Source: Parietaria judaica | Taxonomy: Eukaryota > Streptophyta > Magnoliopsida > Rosales > Urticaceae | Direction: 5' to 3' | DNA: 64,000 nucleotides | Assembly (NCBI GenBank): GCA_954871525.1 | Contig: OX940865.1 | Coordinates: 6,448,001-6,512,000 of the forward strand | In this document: positions 11,580-25,183 of the stretch, one piece after another | Numbering within the stretch: position 1 is the first letter of the stretch | Layout: each line of letters starts with the position of its first letter | The notes under the pieces: generated by a model | Told to the model about the DNA's origin: nothing | Databases searched by the model: none | Seen by the model: the letters and a program-made list of their open reading frames with translations, nothing else | Position numbers and translations under genes: made by a program

Positions 11580-13380
11580 CAATTTCCTAGAAAACCAAAC
11601 GCGTCACATATTGCATTGATGAACTTGAATTTGATATTTTAACTTTGTTCTTTGACTTTGATTTTTTTCTACATCCCGAAGTGAACAAGAAGAAAAGTGG
11701 TATATTGTTCTAGTGTGTTACATAGCACATAAAGACTTTTCTTTTTTTTCCTTATAGTTACTCGGATTACTTGTCTGATAATTAACTAGATTCCCGAAAT
11801 AGTACACTTAAGAACGGGAGATCGTAGTCACCAAGTTGAATTTGTTCTTCGATTGCAATCTTTCTCAATCCCGATTTAGAATTTTTTTTCTCGAAGGTTA
11901 TCGAATTACTTGCCTGACGCCAGAAAAAGCAAACATCTCTAACCTAGTTGCAATAGTTCATACGAAGAAATTTAGTCTAATAACTCGCAAGAAAGAGCTA
12001 TTTGTTCTTGGTTTGGGGCAATACACTCAGGGCCTCCTGAAGGATATGAACATATGAAATATGTAGCCACAAACAAGTCAAAATGGGTTTTTGACTTAGT
12101 AGTTCAATACTTACATCCGAATTGGGAAACAGAAATCGACTTAAGCAGATGCGCCAAACCATGGTACGTGTCTATTCTCGAGTAGTAAAAACGTCAAAGG
12201 AATCAGTCATATGATTAAACTTAACAAAGAATAACTACATTATTCTTCATAATTAACTTATCAACCAGAGAATTCGCAAAATTTTGCAGATTGGGGAAAG
12301 TGATGTTTATTAGGTAGAGACCACTCACTTCTTGCAGACCTAAAAGGTCTGTAGCCAACACTGTAGAATCCTATAGAGTCACACCGAACTCGCTAGAGAA
12401 AACAGAGTACGATGACTAATCTGCAGCGAAAAGTACTTCAGTTGCAACCTTGAGAAACCATGCATAGATGATTAAGAATGATGTACATGATAGCCATTCC
12501 CGACTTCTATTCTAATCATTGTATGCCCATGAATGTGCACGGGAAATATCCAATCCCGTTACGTTCGTGCAAGTGGGAGATCGTAGGTTATGTCCGAACC
12601 GGATATTGGATTCACCGGGTTCTCGGGTATTGGCTCGAACACATAACTAAACCGACGGGCCCACATAGGCCCGAGTATTAATTATGAGTGTATTAATTAA
12701 TTAAATAATTAATTAATTAAAACTTAATGAGCGTGATTAAAAGTCCATTAGGTTAAATGATAATGGGTATTATATATACTCATTTAAACATATAAATAGC
12801 CTTAATTCAAACCATAATCAGAGAGAAAAATTGACTTCCCTCCCTTATGAGCTCGAGTTTTGCTCTCCTCCCTGGTTCTTCATAGGTTTATCATCCAAAC
12901 ACTGAGGAGGATCTAACCTATCTTTCGAGGTGCTTTTTGGTTATCAAGACGTTCTTGCAGTGACATGGTGGACGAAATAGAGGCACTTCAATTGACGTGC
13001 TGCTGCCCGAAGAAAAGAGGAATCGACCAAGCCCTAAAATCGGCAAAAAATCGGCTTTTTGGTATAGTTGGCAAAAGTACCAAAGTTTGGTAAACTTCCT
13101 GAAACGATTTCTTAATCTTTGATATTAGTCTAGATCTTTATATGTTCGATGATATCCCGTGTTTTCCGCCTCGGGATTGAGAATAGTCATAAAAAGACCC
13201 AACATAAAATTTACTCAAATTATGTGAAGAGATTATTGTTGACGTAAGAATCTCACACCAAGAGTCACGAAAATCGTCGTAGGCTTTCCATTTGAATTTG
13301 CTGAAGGAAATTTGGATCTTTTCCTCCGTGCTGTCAATACTCTTGATGGCGACTAAAATATAAAAAAGCAATAAAGACAA
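11580..13380. other. Non-coding DNA with LTR-like segment
   Basis: No gene recognised. Positions about 12480-13020 look like an LTR or promoter-like repeat (TATAAATAG near 12793, pyrimidine-rich leader after it), but I could not delimit termini or a target duplication. The rest is featureless AT-rich DNA. Confidence 0.4.
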
Positions 13381-13784
13381 TCAGGGCTATTTTATGTTGA
13401 AATCCACGGAGCGGAGGCTGATTCTGTTGAAATCGACGGAATTTTGATCGTTCCGGCGGAGAAAATCAAAGGAAAGAAGTCTAAGGCGATCTTCGTTATC
13501 GAAAACGCAGCCCTGGAAGTTGACAAAGTTGGAAATGTTTTCTACACCAGCGACCATTCAGAATTCCTTGTCAAGCGTGGCAAGGAACTTCAAAAATACA
13601 GGCCCGATATTCTTCATCAGGTTCGCTCTTTCTCCTTTGGCTATGATGGCGAGTACTATTGATCAAATTTCCGGACCAGAAGCCCGTGCTCACCGATCCT
13701 GGTCTGGTTTTACCCCCAAAATTAGTGTGTGTGTGTGTGTGTGTGTGTGTTTTAATTTTTTGGGATTTTTAAGTTATTTAATTT

Positions 13785-13900
13785 AGGGTAAATGAGCTAA
13801 ATGCCCATTTGTGACTCAAGGTTTCAAGAAAATGCCCACATCTATTTTTGGTAATTAAAAACCACTAATTAATTGATTTATGGACAATTATACCCTTCTT
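13785..13900. repeat. Repeat end shared with the 1213-2716 element
   Basis: GGGTAAATGAGCTAAATGCC and the following TTGTGACTCAAGGTTTC closely match the left end of the element at 1213. A TG microsatellite (13724-13750) lies just before it. The other end was not located. Confidence 0.55.
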
Positions 13901-14373
13901 ATTTTATTCGACTAAATTTTGGTAATTAATAATTTCAAATATTTAATTTATTCGACTAATCATTTAAATAAGGAAAATATTTACTTATTTATAATTAATA
14001 TTCCTTGATTGTAGCATAATAAAATTATTCAATTGATTCATAAAAAAATCTCTTATGAATCAATTGAATAAAGGGTCAAATTGAAGGACCCTGTGACCGA
14101 GTTTAACAATGATACACATCTCGTGTTTGTGGTGAGTCAGATTGTAGTTTAGCTTTGTTAGACCCGTAAATCAGACTTTTTTACAATTATTTTTCTCCTA
14201 TGCTCTTATGGGAATTTTGGGTATTTTACTATGATTATAAGATTAGGGTGATATGTGCCCCGAATCGGAAACTCGGAATGGGAATATCGGAAATCTAAAC
14301 CAACACTCACAAACCCAATCTCAATGAGATTAAGTTTTTGAATATTCATTGGCTAATTTTCTCATTAGCTTAA

Positions 14374-14884
14374 TGTCACGTCCCGCACTTCATGGAGGTT
14401 TACAGGGGAAGACTCCGGAATTCTCTAGAAGAACCTACATTATTCTTGAAGGATGGAGAAGGGTGTGGAGTATTCTAGAGTTCCCTAGAGTAGTTTAGAA
14501 AGTAATGGAGTCCTAAAGGATGGAGAGTGTTCTAGAGCATTCTAGGAAGTCCTACATATGTGTATTAGTTTCTAGACTTAGTAGAATGGTGTGGAAGAGT
14601 CTAGAGGGTTAATCTTAGCCATTGATTGTAAACCATGGAGCCTATAAATAGGTGTGGCTCATTCATTTGTAGATCATCCAAGTATCCAAGAAATCCAATT
14701 CTAGAGTTTCTCTCACAAAAGTTCTCTCTCTAAACTAATCTCTCTTTGTCTTGTGTAAGTTTGAGTGTTCTTCAAAGGCTTTGCCTAGGGAATTCGGGGA
14801 AAGGCTTACTTAGTAACTCGGGGGAGTGAAGCTAAGTGCCGCACGGGGGCTTACGAGTTAGGGGAAAACTCTAAGCACGTGACA
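14374..14884 (+). mobile_element. Solo LTR, 511 bp
   Basis: The sequence runs TGTCACGTCC...GCACGTGACA, an LTR-like TG...CA with 8-bp inverted ends. It has a TATA box (CTATAAATAGG, 14642-14652) and is flanked by TTAA on both sides (14370-14373, 14885-14888), a 4-bp duplication. It carries no coding sequence. It lies in an intron of the NEP1 pseudogene. Confidence 0.7.
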
Positions 14885-15320
14885 TTAAGCTCTCTTAAAT
14901 AGAACAAATAGTTATAACCTAAAACATAAATAACCCACATAATAAAGTAACCTAACAACCCGACTAAAAAATCTTAAGAAACCACTTAAATTAAAATACC
15001 CTAATTGACGCAAATAAATGACACTAATTAATAATTAAACGACTCGAAGACTAAATAAAATAACGACATAAAAATCTTAATTGTTCGGGACGTCTAATAT
15101 AGGTTTAGCCGTTTAGTTGTCATGTTTGGTTAGTGGAAAATTTCTAATTGAACACCATTGCAGAAGATCTTTTCCATGTGATTCAATTGTTGATATTCAA
15201 AAAAAGGAGGTTCATTAATTAACTGAATATCCGTTTGTATTATTCTTTGTGGGCAATCGTGTTTGGTCCCATCAGCTTCGCATACCGCCTTTGATAAGAT
15301 TGCTTCTGATTCTTAGTCAC

Positions 15321-16542
15321 TGTTGATGCAGAAAAATGCTTCAATCCATTAGCGGCCCAATTGCTCGTGTTGGGCCGGGCTCAACGTTGTCTTGTGGACT
15401 TATTGGTGGGTTTTGAGTTTGGGCTTCTGGCACCTCAAAGTCATTCGGATCTTTCTCCTGACACGGGACCAGATCCGGGCCCGGACACCGTCTGATGACA
15501 GGTTCAAGCACACAAAGATTCGGTCTCCGCATGGGAAAGGTCGCAGAGTTGACTTTGAGATGAACCCTGGTGGATAACACCTCCGGCCTGCGTCATTAAT
15601 TCAGATCCGGGTCCTGCGCTCTATCCGTAAAGTCAGTATATCTGCGTGAGATATAAAGGCTAAAGGATAGAACGAGCACCAGGCCGATCCCGAACCTAGA
15701 CAGGGGAAGTCGTATATCGTGCCCGAATTTTCTCCAGAGCTTCCGCTCTCGTTGGATTTCTCTCTTCCGGGACCTGACAAAACAACACCGCTGTCAGGGA
15801 GAAACGAGGGTTTTGCCCCCCGATTCACCTCCGACGCTCAACATTAGCGGGATATTTGAGTGAATATCGGTTTTTGGAAGTTTCGAGAGAGTTTTGGGAG
15901 CTTTTGAGGCGTTTCCCAAGTGTTTTCTCGGGTGAAATCGTGTTGTGAATGAAGGAGATCCGAGCTCCTATTTATAGAAAAAAAAAACCCGGATCTTGTT
16001 TTGCAATTATCTCCTCATCCTGGAGGCCCCTGGGAGAATATTATATGTTTTTCTGACTCCCCGAGACGTGACCGATCCATTGCCCCAACATTCACGGCAA
16101 TCGGAGCAGCGACGCGCCCTCACGCGCGGCCGGAAGGCGGCGGGCTCGCTGAAACTTGGGCTCCAAGTTGCTGACTCAGCACCCACGTGTCACGCTGTGA
16201 TTGGCTGGGGTGTTTCCCTCGCGCCCAGTGGCGTGTTGACATGTGGCAGGGTCAGCTTTGACCCTTGTGGGCCCTGCAGAGGGGCGATGGGGCCCATCCA
16301 GAGGTCCCGGAGGGCCCTCGGAGGCCTCGGGTGGTTCCCAAGGCCGATTTTTGCAAACTTTATGTTTTTTTTGGGTGTTTTAATATTTTTGGGATCATCG
16401 GGACCCTTTGTTTTTCGAAAACGGACCCCCGGTGAATATTTTAGGCGAAATTGACCATAATCAATAAAAGAATAATTATCTTGAATAATTCTCGCTTTTG
16501 ATAATTAAATAAGAAATCAATCGCGTAAAAATACCCGTAACA
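15321..16542 (-). mobile_element. Solo LTR, about 1.2 kb, GC-rich
   Basis: On the minus strand it runs TGTTACGGGT...GCATCAACA, with a TATA-like CTATAAATAGG (15970-15980). The flanks GTCAC (left) and CTCAC (right) differ by one base. It interrupts NEP1 coding sequence. It is much more GC-rich than its surroundings, which makes long meaningless open frames on both strands. The inner boundary could instead be LTR plus some internal sequence. Confidence 0.6.
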
Positions 16543-17134
16543 CTCACTATGCAATTCAAGTCGGTGCAATGGCCCGCGGGAAGATTGAAGTGAAGTATAT
16601 CGATATACTCGTTGCAGGTAAGTTTTGTAATCGTTTTCCGCACGAGCGTCGAACAGACTTTTACATTTGTTTTTGTTTCAGTTTCTGCCTACCCGTTAAG
16701 TGGAGCATACTGCGTAACGATGATCTGCCAAGCTTTGGAAGCAAAATGGAACATCTTTTGAACCCTATTTATATAAACGAGAGTTTGTAAATTACTTATC
16801 TACAAATGTATGAGATTATTTATTTATTACATTATGATTTATGTTAGGTTTTTTGGGAATCAAATAAAAATTCAGTATATATATTTCTTAAAATATTTAT
16901 ATATTTTTCACTAATAACTGGTTAATTAGTTGATAAGTTGCGATAACTGCCTAATATCGTTTATATTATCCTCTGATAAATCCGTTAATTACAGTAGTCG
17001 GTTTATCAGTAAAAATCCTAAAAGTCCTGGTTTTGAATTAAAAGTGTTAAGACTTCGGTAGTCATTTAAAAGTGTTGGATATAATCGATAATTTTTTAGA
17101 GTATAACCTTAGTATTAATGACGGTGAAAATACT

Positions 17135-17551
17135 TATGCTTAGCTTTTTATAAACATGTTTTTTATGTTTTGTTTTTAAGTTTTGGTTTGGAAAATTAGT
17201 TCGATAAATTATATTTTTAGAATATTATTTGGTTAAGTTTTCCATTTAACATATTTTTAGAAATAAAAACTGAAATCCTGTTTGGTTAAGTTTTTAAATT
17301 TTTTCCGTATTTTTTTTTTCGTAAAAATTTTAATCTATTTTTTAAATAATAAAATAGATATAAACTCAATTATGAAATAAGCTAACAAATAGACATAAAA
17401 TATATACAATGCATTACATTGCTTATCGTATACTATTTAATATATATATAATATATAATTAATATATATTTAATAGACACACCCATGGTTTGATATATAA
17501 AATATATGCATTGCATATATTAAATAATATACGATAAGCAATGTAATGCAC

Positions 17552-17587
<36 letters not shown>

Positions 17588-17915
17588 CGGGAAGAAAGAT
17601 ACGGTTAATATTGAGGGTAGTTGTGTGATTAAGAACAGTATAATTATATGGTGGTGAGGGAGAGAAAAAATAGGGGAGTGAGTGAAAAGTGGGAGTTGGA
17701 TGATGAGAGAGAAAGACAAAAATAGAAAACACAATTGGCAAAACACCATACCTGTTTTTCATGGTCCTTTATAAAATTTCCAAACCAGAAAATAATTTTT
17801 CTAAATCAATTTTAAAATACTTAACCAAACATGGATTATCAAATCAATTTAACACTTTTTGAGACCAAAACACAAAATCGTGTTTATTAAAAGCTAACCA
17901 AACAGGCCTTTAAAG
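17135..17915. mobile_element. Foldback-like transposon with internal hairpin
   Basis: The right end in reverse complement (GGCCTGTTTGGTTAGCTTTT) resembles the left end (TTAGCTTTTTATAAACATG), and TTTGGTTAAGTTTT-type repeats lie inside both arms. In the centre is a strong inverted repeat: GCATTACATTGCTTATCGTA (about 17410) and its complement TACGATAAGCAATGTAATGC (17529-17551), flanking an AT-rich loop with a (TA)n run at 17554-17584. No coding frame. Confidence 0.5.
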
Positions 17916-18041
17916 TTTGGTCAAAGAGCTCCTCGTGTAATTAAAGTTAAAAATGATGGCAAAAATACTCAAAGTCTCATTTGGGGAGTATACCACTCCA
18001 TTATCGTAACGTCGTTAACTTACCCGTTAACTTTGGGCCCT

Positions 18042-18167
18042 GCCGACAACTCTGAAGATGAAGATGACCCCAACAACTCTAAGGAAGAAGACGACGCAGA
18101 GGACTCCGAGGATGAAAAAGCCGCTCCGGTTGATTCTGAGGATGGGATTTCAGAAGAGGAAGCTTGA
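18042..18167 (+). other. Orphan acidic C-terminal exon-like frame
   Basis: A 42-codon frame encodes an acidic tail (NSEDEDDPNNSKEEDDAEDS, then EDGISEEEA and stop). Such tails end many nucleolar and chromatin proteins. Upstream sequence back to 17920 is non-coding and looks like transposon boundary, so no parent gene can be assigned. It may be a fragment of a nearby decayed gene. Confidence 0.35.
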
Positions 18168-18169
18168 GA

Positions 18170-21100
18170 GGATCTAGAATCTAATCAGAAAGATTCTGAT
18201 TGTTTTCTAATTATGATTAGCATTAATCTTAGATTAGAAATTTTGGTTATAATTTCATGAGACCGATCGAGAGTGTACGATAGAATTGGTGTTATTTTGA
18301 GTTCAATTGGGTTGGGTTAAATTCTTGGGTTGGATTTTTTTGCAGACTCCTATTGAGACTGATCGAGGGTTGTATAATAGAATCGATGTTTTTTTTTTTT
18401 TTTTAAGGATAGAATCGATGTTCTTGTTTCAATTATTTATGCGACAAATTAGAGTATGCCATGTTCTTCGCTCTTTTCTTTTTTGTCGCATTAGACCCCA
18501 ATATATATAATATTTTGCACATTGGTACTTCATGAGATCCGATTTCTGATCTTCAAAGAAATACCCCCGGTTGCATTTTGTTTTTTAAAGTTAGTTTATT
18601 TGAAAGTAATGTCTCCTATGCTTTCCTGACATGATAGCGGCAAATATGCTCAAGTTTTATTTTTTTTGGATTTTGTGTGTTTAAGTTTCCATATGTAAAG
18701 GTAAAAGTACTCAAATTGCAAAAATTGGAAAACTTGTGGTTTCCGTTACTATTTTGTTACTCCCATTAGTTTATACTTTATACATAGTGAAGCGTCATTG
18801 TATTCTCGATTAACAATTAATACATATCTTTATAATAAAAAACGTGTAATAAAATGTGGTAAATAAGACTCGATGAAAAGTCATTGTGAATTAATGGGAC
18901 GAAAAATACATGTACTACACTATTACGCGACTTGGTATCTCAGCTTTTACAATTGAAACTTGGCTAATATATGGTTTTTAGAATACCAATCAATTATTAA
19001 TAAACATATAAAATTTGATCGGTAGTAATATATAATTAGTATTTAAATACTTATGATTTACTCACCCGAAAAAGAGTTTAATAAGAGTAGTTTTTGAGGC
19101 AACAACCAGGAATGCTACTGTTAAGGTGGTCCATTTTGGGCAATCACTTTCTCACTTGGCGTTCAAAAATGGGAATCGGAAGGTATGCATTTAATGGCAT
19201 GAAAATAGACTAGTCTTTTTCACATATACTTATTATCATATATATATTGAATTACTTAATTAATTAATTCTAATAAATTATCTAATATTTGGGCCCAAGA
19301 GCCTATCACATCTAATTAATAATACATGCCAACCAATGCTTCAAAATTTTATCAAGAAGAATATATGTGAACGTTTGCTCTTGTTCATTGTTCAATGTTT
19401 TTGTTAATCAATTATGAAATGACATAAAATTTCCCATAATTTATTGAAAGTTCTCATAGTTTCTTTTAAGATAATTCTCACCTTAGTGTAGTTTGTTTTA
19501 TTTTAGAAAGAAAAAAATGTATACGCGGATTCAGCTCCCACTTGAAATTAACAATTTATTTATAATAAATCTAAAAATTATACAATTATGTCATAAGATA
19601 TCATTAAATGTATCATAATCTTTTCTAATATTTTTTAAGAATCAATCACTTTCTGAAAAATTAATGGGAGATTTAGATATTTACTTCATTTATTTATTAA
19701 AGGTAAATTATGTCTTGAATAATTGATTAATATTCGTCATTGATACAAAACTTATAGAGACCATAATAATTACATATTTCTATTTTACTACAAGATAATA
19801 AGCATATTGGAAACATTTGTGTTCAATCAGCCTTTATTTTTATATTTGGGAAAATCTCAATAATTGCATTATTTTTCTTTTGAAATGGAGATATCATGAA
19901 CCATTTTAGTCAAAGTAATATATAGAGATAATTCATGACTCGTACAAATGAGTTGTTGCCAACAATTAATATGTATGGCCTATATAGATATGTATAAGAA
20001 AACAACTAGCAAACAACTATCGAATTAATGCGTGCAATTTGCAAACACCGTCTCATCTTTCTTTTTAGCAAAATACTTAGAAATTATAATTTGAGATATC
20101 ATGTGTCATGCACGTATTTCTATATCTATTTACTATTTTATTTTTTTTTATTTTTTTGTTGTTGAAAGAATAACATGATTATTGTATTAAAACGTTATTA
20201 TGTTAATTTTATTATAGTTTCTAGAGTAAAATAGAATGTTTGTTCCAAAGTTCATAAATTATATAATTATAGTATTATTATCACAATCGAATCAATGTGA
20301 GGAAGAGTTAATAATGATAATAAATTAACTTAAGATGTCTGTGATTTGATTAACTGAGTGGGAACTTATTAATTGGATAAAGTCATTACTGTGACTAAGT
20401 ATTGTAATTCTATTATGGATTAAGTGTGTGTGTGTGTCACACTCACTAGAACTGCATTAAGTATGAAGCATATTCATACTGTACAGGACATGACTTAAAC
20501 TCCGGAAGTTGTCATATAAGACCGACACTGACAACTTGGAGTTGAGTCACTAGTATATGATCAAATGGATATTCGATCTAAGTCTTAAGTGACCTCGAGC
20601 ATGGACTGTTAACTTGATTGTTCTTTGATTTAACTGTCGTTCCCAATGCTACTATTTTGGGAACATGCTACCCAACGGGAACATGTAGTTTATTCACAGA
20701 CAAGGGCATCATATACCTCTCTTCAGAGTCAAGATGATTCCCTTGATTGTTGGTCATGAGAAGTGAGACGGACCCATGCACAAATTATGAGTCGTAACCA
20801 TAAGGGGGCAACTCATAATATCACCGACCGAGTTGAGGATGAAAATGTAGTGAGGGAAAAAAAAGGTAAAAATTGCTTACTCGTTGGTGATCATCAAGTG
20901 AAAGATCAATAACTGAATTTGAGTGTATCAACGGACACCTTACTATAAAGGGATTAATATATACCATTTCATTAAAGAGTGTAGTCTCGTGTTTATAGTT
21001 GAATAACATCGAGGTCTGATGAACTTCTAGTAGTTTATTGGAGCTTAATTGATAAATGCACTGGAATTTAAATATTTTCCCAACATAATATTGATCACAT
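18170..21100. other. Gene-free AT-rich DNA with a retroelement fragment
   Basis: No coding sequence recognised at 18170-20190. From about 20200 to 21070 the sequence matches 57480-58310 (see the separate repeat entry). Confidence 0.55.
20200..21070 (+). repeat. Dispersed retroelement-like repeat, copy 1
   Basis: Strong colinear similarity to 57480-58310: shared phrases include GTAAAATAGAATGTTTG, CACACTCACTAGAA, ATATGATCAAATGGATAT-like and CTATTATTTTGGGAACATG-like stretches. There is no coding content. Such long non-coding repeats commonly precede the 3' LTR of copia elements, but that identity is inferred. Confidence 0.65.
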
Positions 21101-21116
21101 GTCTTTTGTTGATTAT

Positions 21117-21875
21117 AGGGGTGAAAGCGGGTCGGGTACCCAATTTTTTGCCAAACCCGGTACCCGGATCCGGAATCCGAGTTTCTTTCAAAGAAAAAAA
21201 AACCTAAAATCCGGATCCGGGTCCGGGTTAAAAACCGGTTTTTGTATTAAAAAATTGGTTTTTAAAGTCGGATCCGGATTTTAGGGTTTTCTTTAAAAAA
21301 AACGGTTTTTAAAGTCGGATCTAGATTTCATTCAATTTCAATTTTAAAATAAAGTTTCGCGTAATAACCCGGATTTGAACTTGAATTTTTATATTTTTTA
21401 AAAAAAATTGAAATAATTATAATCAAAGTTCATATATCATACTATATCTTGAAACATCCACATTGCTACACACTAATAAACCTAATATTATCTCGTTTGC
21501 TAAACATAGTTAATCTTCTTGCTATACATAGCACAAAAAAATTATCCGGATTGCTACGGATTGTTGTACATAGCACAAAAACATTTAGCGACATCATTTT
21601 AGGCTAAATAAAACGACATCAGTTTGTACTAAAACATGACTAATCCACTTAGAGAAATAATGAGGTACTTTTTGTGTAAAAATTTTCTAAATATTTATAA
21701 ATATATTTAATAAGCGGGTTTCAGTAACCTACTATCCGGGTTCCGAGGTTTTTATTCTCTAAATTCGGGACCCGGGTCCGGTTTTTTAATAATCCGGTTA
21801 CAATTTTTTTAAAATGCGATTACGGTTCGAATGTGGTTTAAAACCTGCATTTCTGAATTTTATTTACACCCCTAA
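21117..21875. mobile_element. hAT-type non-autonomous element, 759 bp
   Basis: The ends are AGGGGTGAAAGCGGG and TTTACACCCCTAA (inverted), flanked by perfect 8-bp duplications TTGATTAT (21109-21116 and 21876-21883). The interior is rich in CCGGGTCCGG and GGATCCGG repeats in both orientations near the ends. No coding capacity. Confidence 0.8.
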
Positions 21876-21889
21876 TTGATTATAAACAA

Positions 21890-24800
21890 AGGCAAATTTG
21901 GACTCCTACGATGACTGTTTATCTAAATAGAGTCAAAATCAACAAAAATGTCAAATAGTTCAAATATATTAAGATTTCGGACAACATCTACATAAAATAC
22001 CTAGACCTATAAAGTATTCACAATCTTCGACTACTATATAAAGTATAAACATATAAAAATTAATAACCACAATAATCACGTACTGACATCAAACAAACAA
22101 TAAATTAATAATAATTGAAAACTTAGTAGATGCCAAAGTGGGTCATAATTAATGACAACCTAGTAATCACTATCTGAAAGCATGAAACAAGATAAAAAAA
22201 AATGGACAAAATCTTTTATTTTGCATGGCTTCTAGTGCTGGAGTCATTTTCATTGCATATGCTTTGAAAAAATTGGCAAAAATGTATGTGCCTTGTAGAT
22301 TTGAAAGTGATGGGTTTAATTATTTTTGAAGGGATATTTGTGGAATAAAGTATACTTTAATAATACCAAGGTGCTTACTATTTTTAATCTATTTTTTCGG
22401 CAATAGTATCTAAACGTTACAAAATAATATTAAAGTTCAATTTGGTCCATGTCGAGTTAGTATATGTTAAGCTAAAGACACGCATGTGTCTCGAGAGTCG
22501 AGTCTAGTACAAATGTTGCATACAATAGATGTTGTTAGAGTTTAACCTTTTTACTATATAACAAACTTTAATGAAACACATTATAGAAACGGACGGCAAG
22601 ATTATTTTATGGTCTTATTCTCTTAGATATTATTACTGTTAAAAAATTAAAATATGCTAACACATTTATTTTGAAATAAAGTACTTATACACAAATATCT
22701 CTAATTTTAGAGATGTACTTAAGTTAATATAAAATTGATTGGACGTGACACCGTGTGGGTCCAAAAGTCCAAAAAGTGTTAGGTCCGTCTTTGTGATTGA
22801 ATTTGAGAGTATATATATCATAGTGTATACGTAAGAAAATTGCGAAAGCCATGAATCTCTGCCTAAATGAAGGCACATGGAAATTGGTTAAAAATAAATA
22901 CATCTCCCTCTAACTAAAGGTGTCTTTCTCTTCTTCATTGGATTTTGTCAAATTTAGAGATGTTTTATGTCCCCAGACAATGCCATAAATATACTTAAGA
23001 CTTTTGTTTCCTCTCCTTCATGAAATATTTTGTTTAGTATATATTTAGGGTAATCTGGAGGTTTTAATGGCCGAGACGGTCAAAGCTCACCCGTCATGAC
23101 TCATAAAAAATTAAAAGATTTTATTGAGCTGTCTCATTTTTTTCGTCCTAATTAAAATCACTTTGCATTATGTTTTCGTAGAACCGCCCCAAACACCCAT
23201 AAACCTATCTCGTGGCACACCCACCCTACGCCACTATACCAACGCCCCCGATCTTAGGGAAGGGCGGCGGGGCGAAAGAACGAGGTGGCATTGTCTCGCC
23301 ACCTTGCCTTCACCACAAAGTCAATTACATCACATGTTGAGTTTTTCATGATTATGCATTAATATATGCAATAATCTAACAACAAAAACTTAATAAGCAT
23401 ACCCATTATACTTTTAATATACCCGTAAATCAATTATTTACGATTAATGTGCATTTGAACATTTGTGGCAAGTTGATAGAGATACCAAGTATATTTCAAA
23501 GGGATTGGTATTCATGCATACTTTAATTCTATTTTTTTTCTTCTCTAGTGTTTTGCTATAAGTGCATAATTTGAGTCAGCTAGCGATTCACATGCACATG
23601 TAGATGTAGTGAGACGTTGCTAGAAAAAAAAAAATTAAACTAGAGCAAGTTGTGACAATATTAATTATTAAGCGTTTTGCCGATAATGACATAAAGTTTC
23701 AATTATCACTTCGCATCTTTTCTTTTTTCATTTGGAAAAATGCAAAAGAAATGTGATAAAGAAAGAAAGAAATCACTTGATCATGTACACAACACAAAAA
23801 GGTTTTCTTAAGCACGAAAGAACGAAGTCGACTTCTTTTTTCTGAAAAAGGTTGTAAGGATTTGAGCTATTAAATCTATTTATTACTTATATAATTCATC
23901 GCGCTAAAAGTTGTATATGAATCAAAGTACAAGAGTCTGAAAAATAAAAATACAAAATTTTGTGAGGGTGAGATACATTGAGTAAATGTAAATCACACTA
24001 ATTTCTGTAACAATTTAATAATTTATTGTGCCAGTTCGAATTTAAAAACCTATTACTAATATATCGTGTCTCGAATTTTGAAACCCTGACATGAAATCGC
24101 AAGTTATGATTTTTTATTTGATTACATCCGTTTAATGAGCATGCAATATTTCTTATACTTCCAGTAGTGTCCTTATAAAAAAGAATATTAATTTCCGAAG
24201 CTCTTTTTATGTAATAACAAAATAATTAAGTCTCCGTAATCATCGCAAGGCTCAGGCACCTGCTAATTCCAAAGAAAATATAAATTAAGCACATAAAAAA
24301 GAAAATAAATAAATAAATAAGAAAGAAAAGCAAGACAGACTGAGATTGAGATCTCTGCTGGTGAAGGTCAATGCCCCACTAATATTTTGCCTTGCTTATT
24401 ATAATATTGTTTTCCTATAAACAAACTTTACTTATAAAATTACAACCATTGAGTTCCTCGAAACCCCAATTTCTTTTAAAAAATAATTACATTAATGATC
24501 CCTGAACTCTTTCATGTTGCTGGATTTTATTCTTAAGTTTTAGTTTTGAATAGTAGTGTCTTTTATATCTCAGATGTAAGTAATAAAAATGTTGGAATAT
24601 GTAAATTTGTACTTTGCACACGACTAATTAAAATATATTTTTTTAATGACTTACAAAACTGGATCAACATATTAAATTATAATAACATCGTGAATCACTC
24701 ACAAGCTACAATTATTCAAAATTTTGAAAACAGAGCTGCGTTTTGCGACGTCGCGATTCGTCGCGAACAAAATCGCCAGAATCGCGAGTTCCCTCGTCGC

Positions 24801-25180
24801 AACGGGTCGCGACTGACTGCACCGCGAGAAAGCGCGAACCTGCGAGAAATGTGGTAGTTCGTTTGCGGCATATGTACCTAGTTATTTCTAATGTTTATCT
24901 TGGTTAATTTTTACCCGAATTTAATGTTTAACTTGGTTAGCGATTCCTGGACAATCGTTGCGACGCGTCGCGACGCCACCCAATCCGTCGCGAGGCACAA
25001 CTCTATTTCTAAACTTAGGAGCCGTACATGTTCAGAAAAAGATACCTTTGAAAATATACTAAAATAAATAATTTAATGCGCACAATTTAATATTTTTCAT
25101 TGTTTCATTTTACCTTTAGGAACAAAGAACTACTTTTTTGGGGAAAAAAAGAAAGAAAGAAAGAAGAACTACCTTTAAAA
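21890..25180. other. Gene-free AT-rich DNA
   Basis: No recognisable gene. A GC-rich patch at about 24737-25010 carries repeated TCGCGAC words and imperfect inverted ends (AGAGCTGCGTTTTGCGACG and CGTCGCGAGGCACAACTCT), possibly a small element; no target duplication was found. Another modestly GC-rich patch lies at 23180-23330. Simple repeats include AAATAAATAA near 24303. Confidence 0.5.
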
Positions 25181-25183
25181 AAA

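Larger units (their letters stand above)
13390..16761 (+). pseudogene. NEP1: NEP1/EMG1-like 18S rRNA pseudouridine methyltransferase, broken
   Basis: NEP1 (EMG1) is a nucleolar SPOUT methyltransferase that methylates a pseudouridine in 18S rRNA and supports small-subunit assembly. The first recognisable exon (about 13405-13620) encodes KAIFVIENAALEVDKVG and KYRPDILHQ, ending at CAG/GT. Later pieces are a degraded middle (about 15155-15320), HYAIQVGAMARGKIEVKYID (16541-16617, donor GGTAAG) and the C-terminal exon (16682-16761) encoding VSAYPLSGAYCVTMICQALE then AKWNIF and stop, very close to the conserved family end. A 1222-bp LTR lies inside the exon between 15320 and 16543, another LTR (14374-14884) lies in the first intron, and much of the central domain is missing or unrecognisable. 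An N-terminal exon is not seen. It is judged non-functional. Confidence 0.75.

Noticed and set aside
15321..16454. Several long open frames in the 15.3-16.5 kb block
   Set aside because: They arise from the GC-rich LTR, overlap on both strands and match no family.
24737..25010. Transposon with TCGCGAC-rich inverted ends
   Set aside because: The ends look inverted but no matching target duplication was found; left as a compositional patch.
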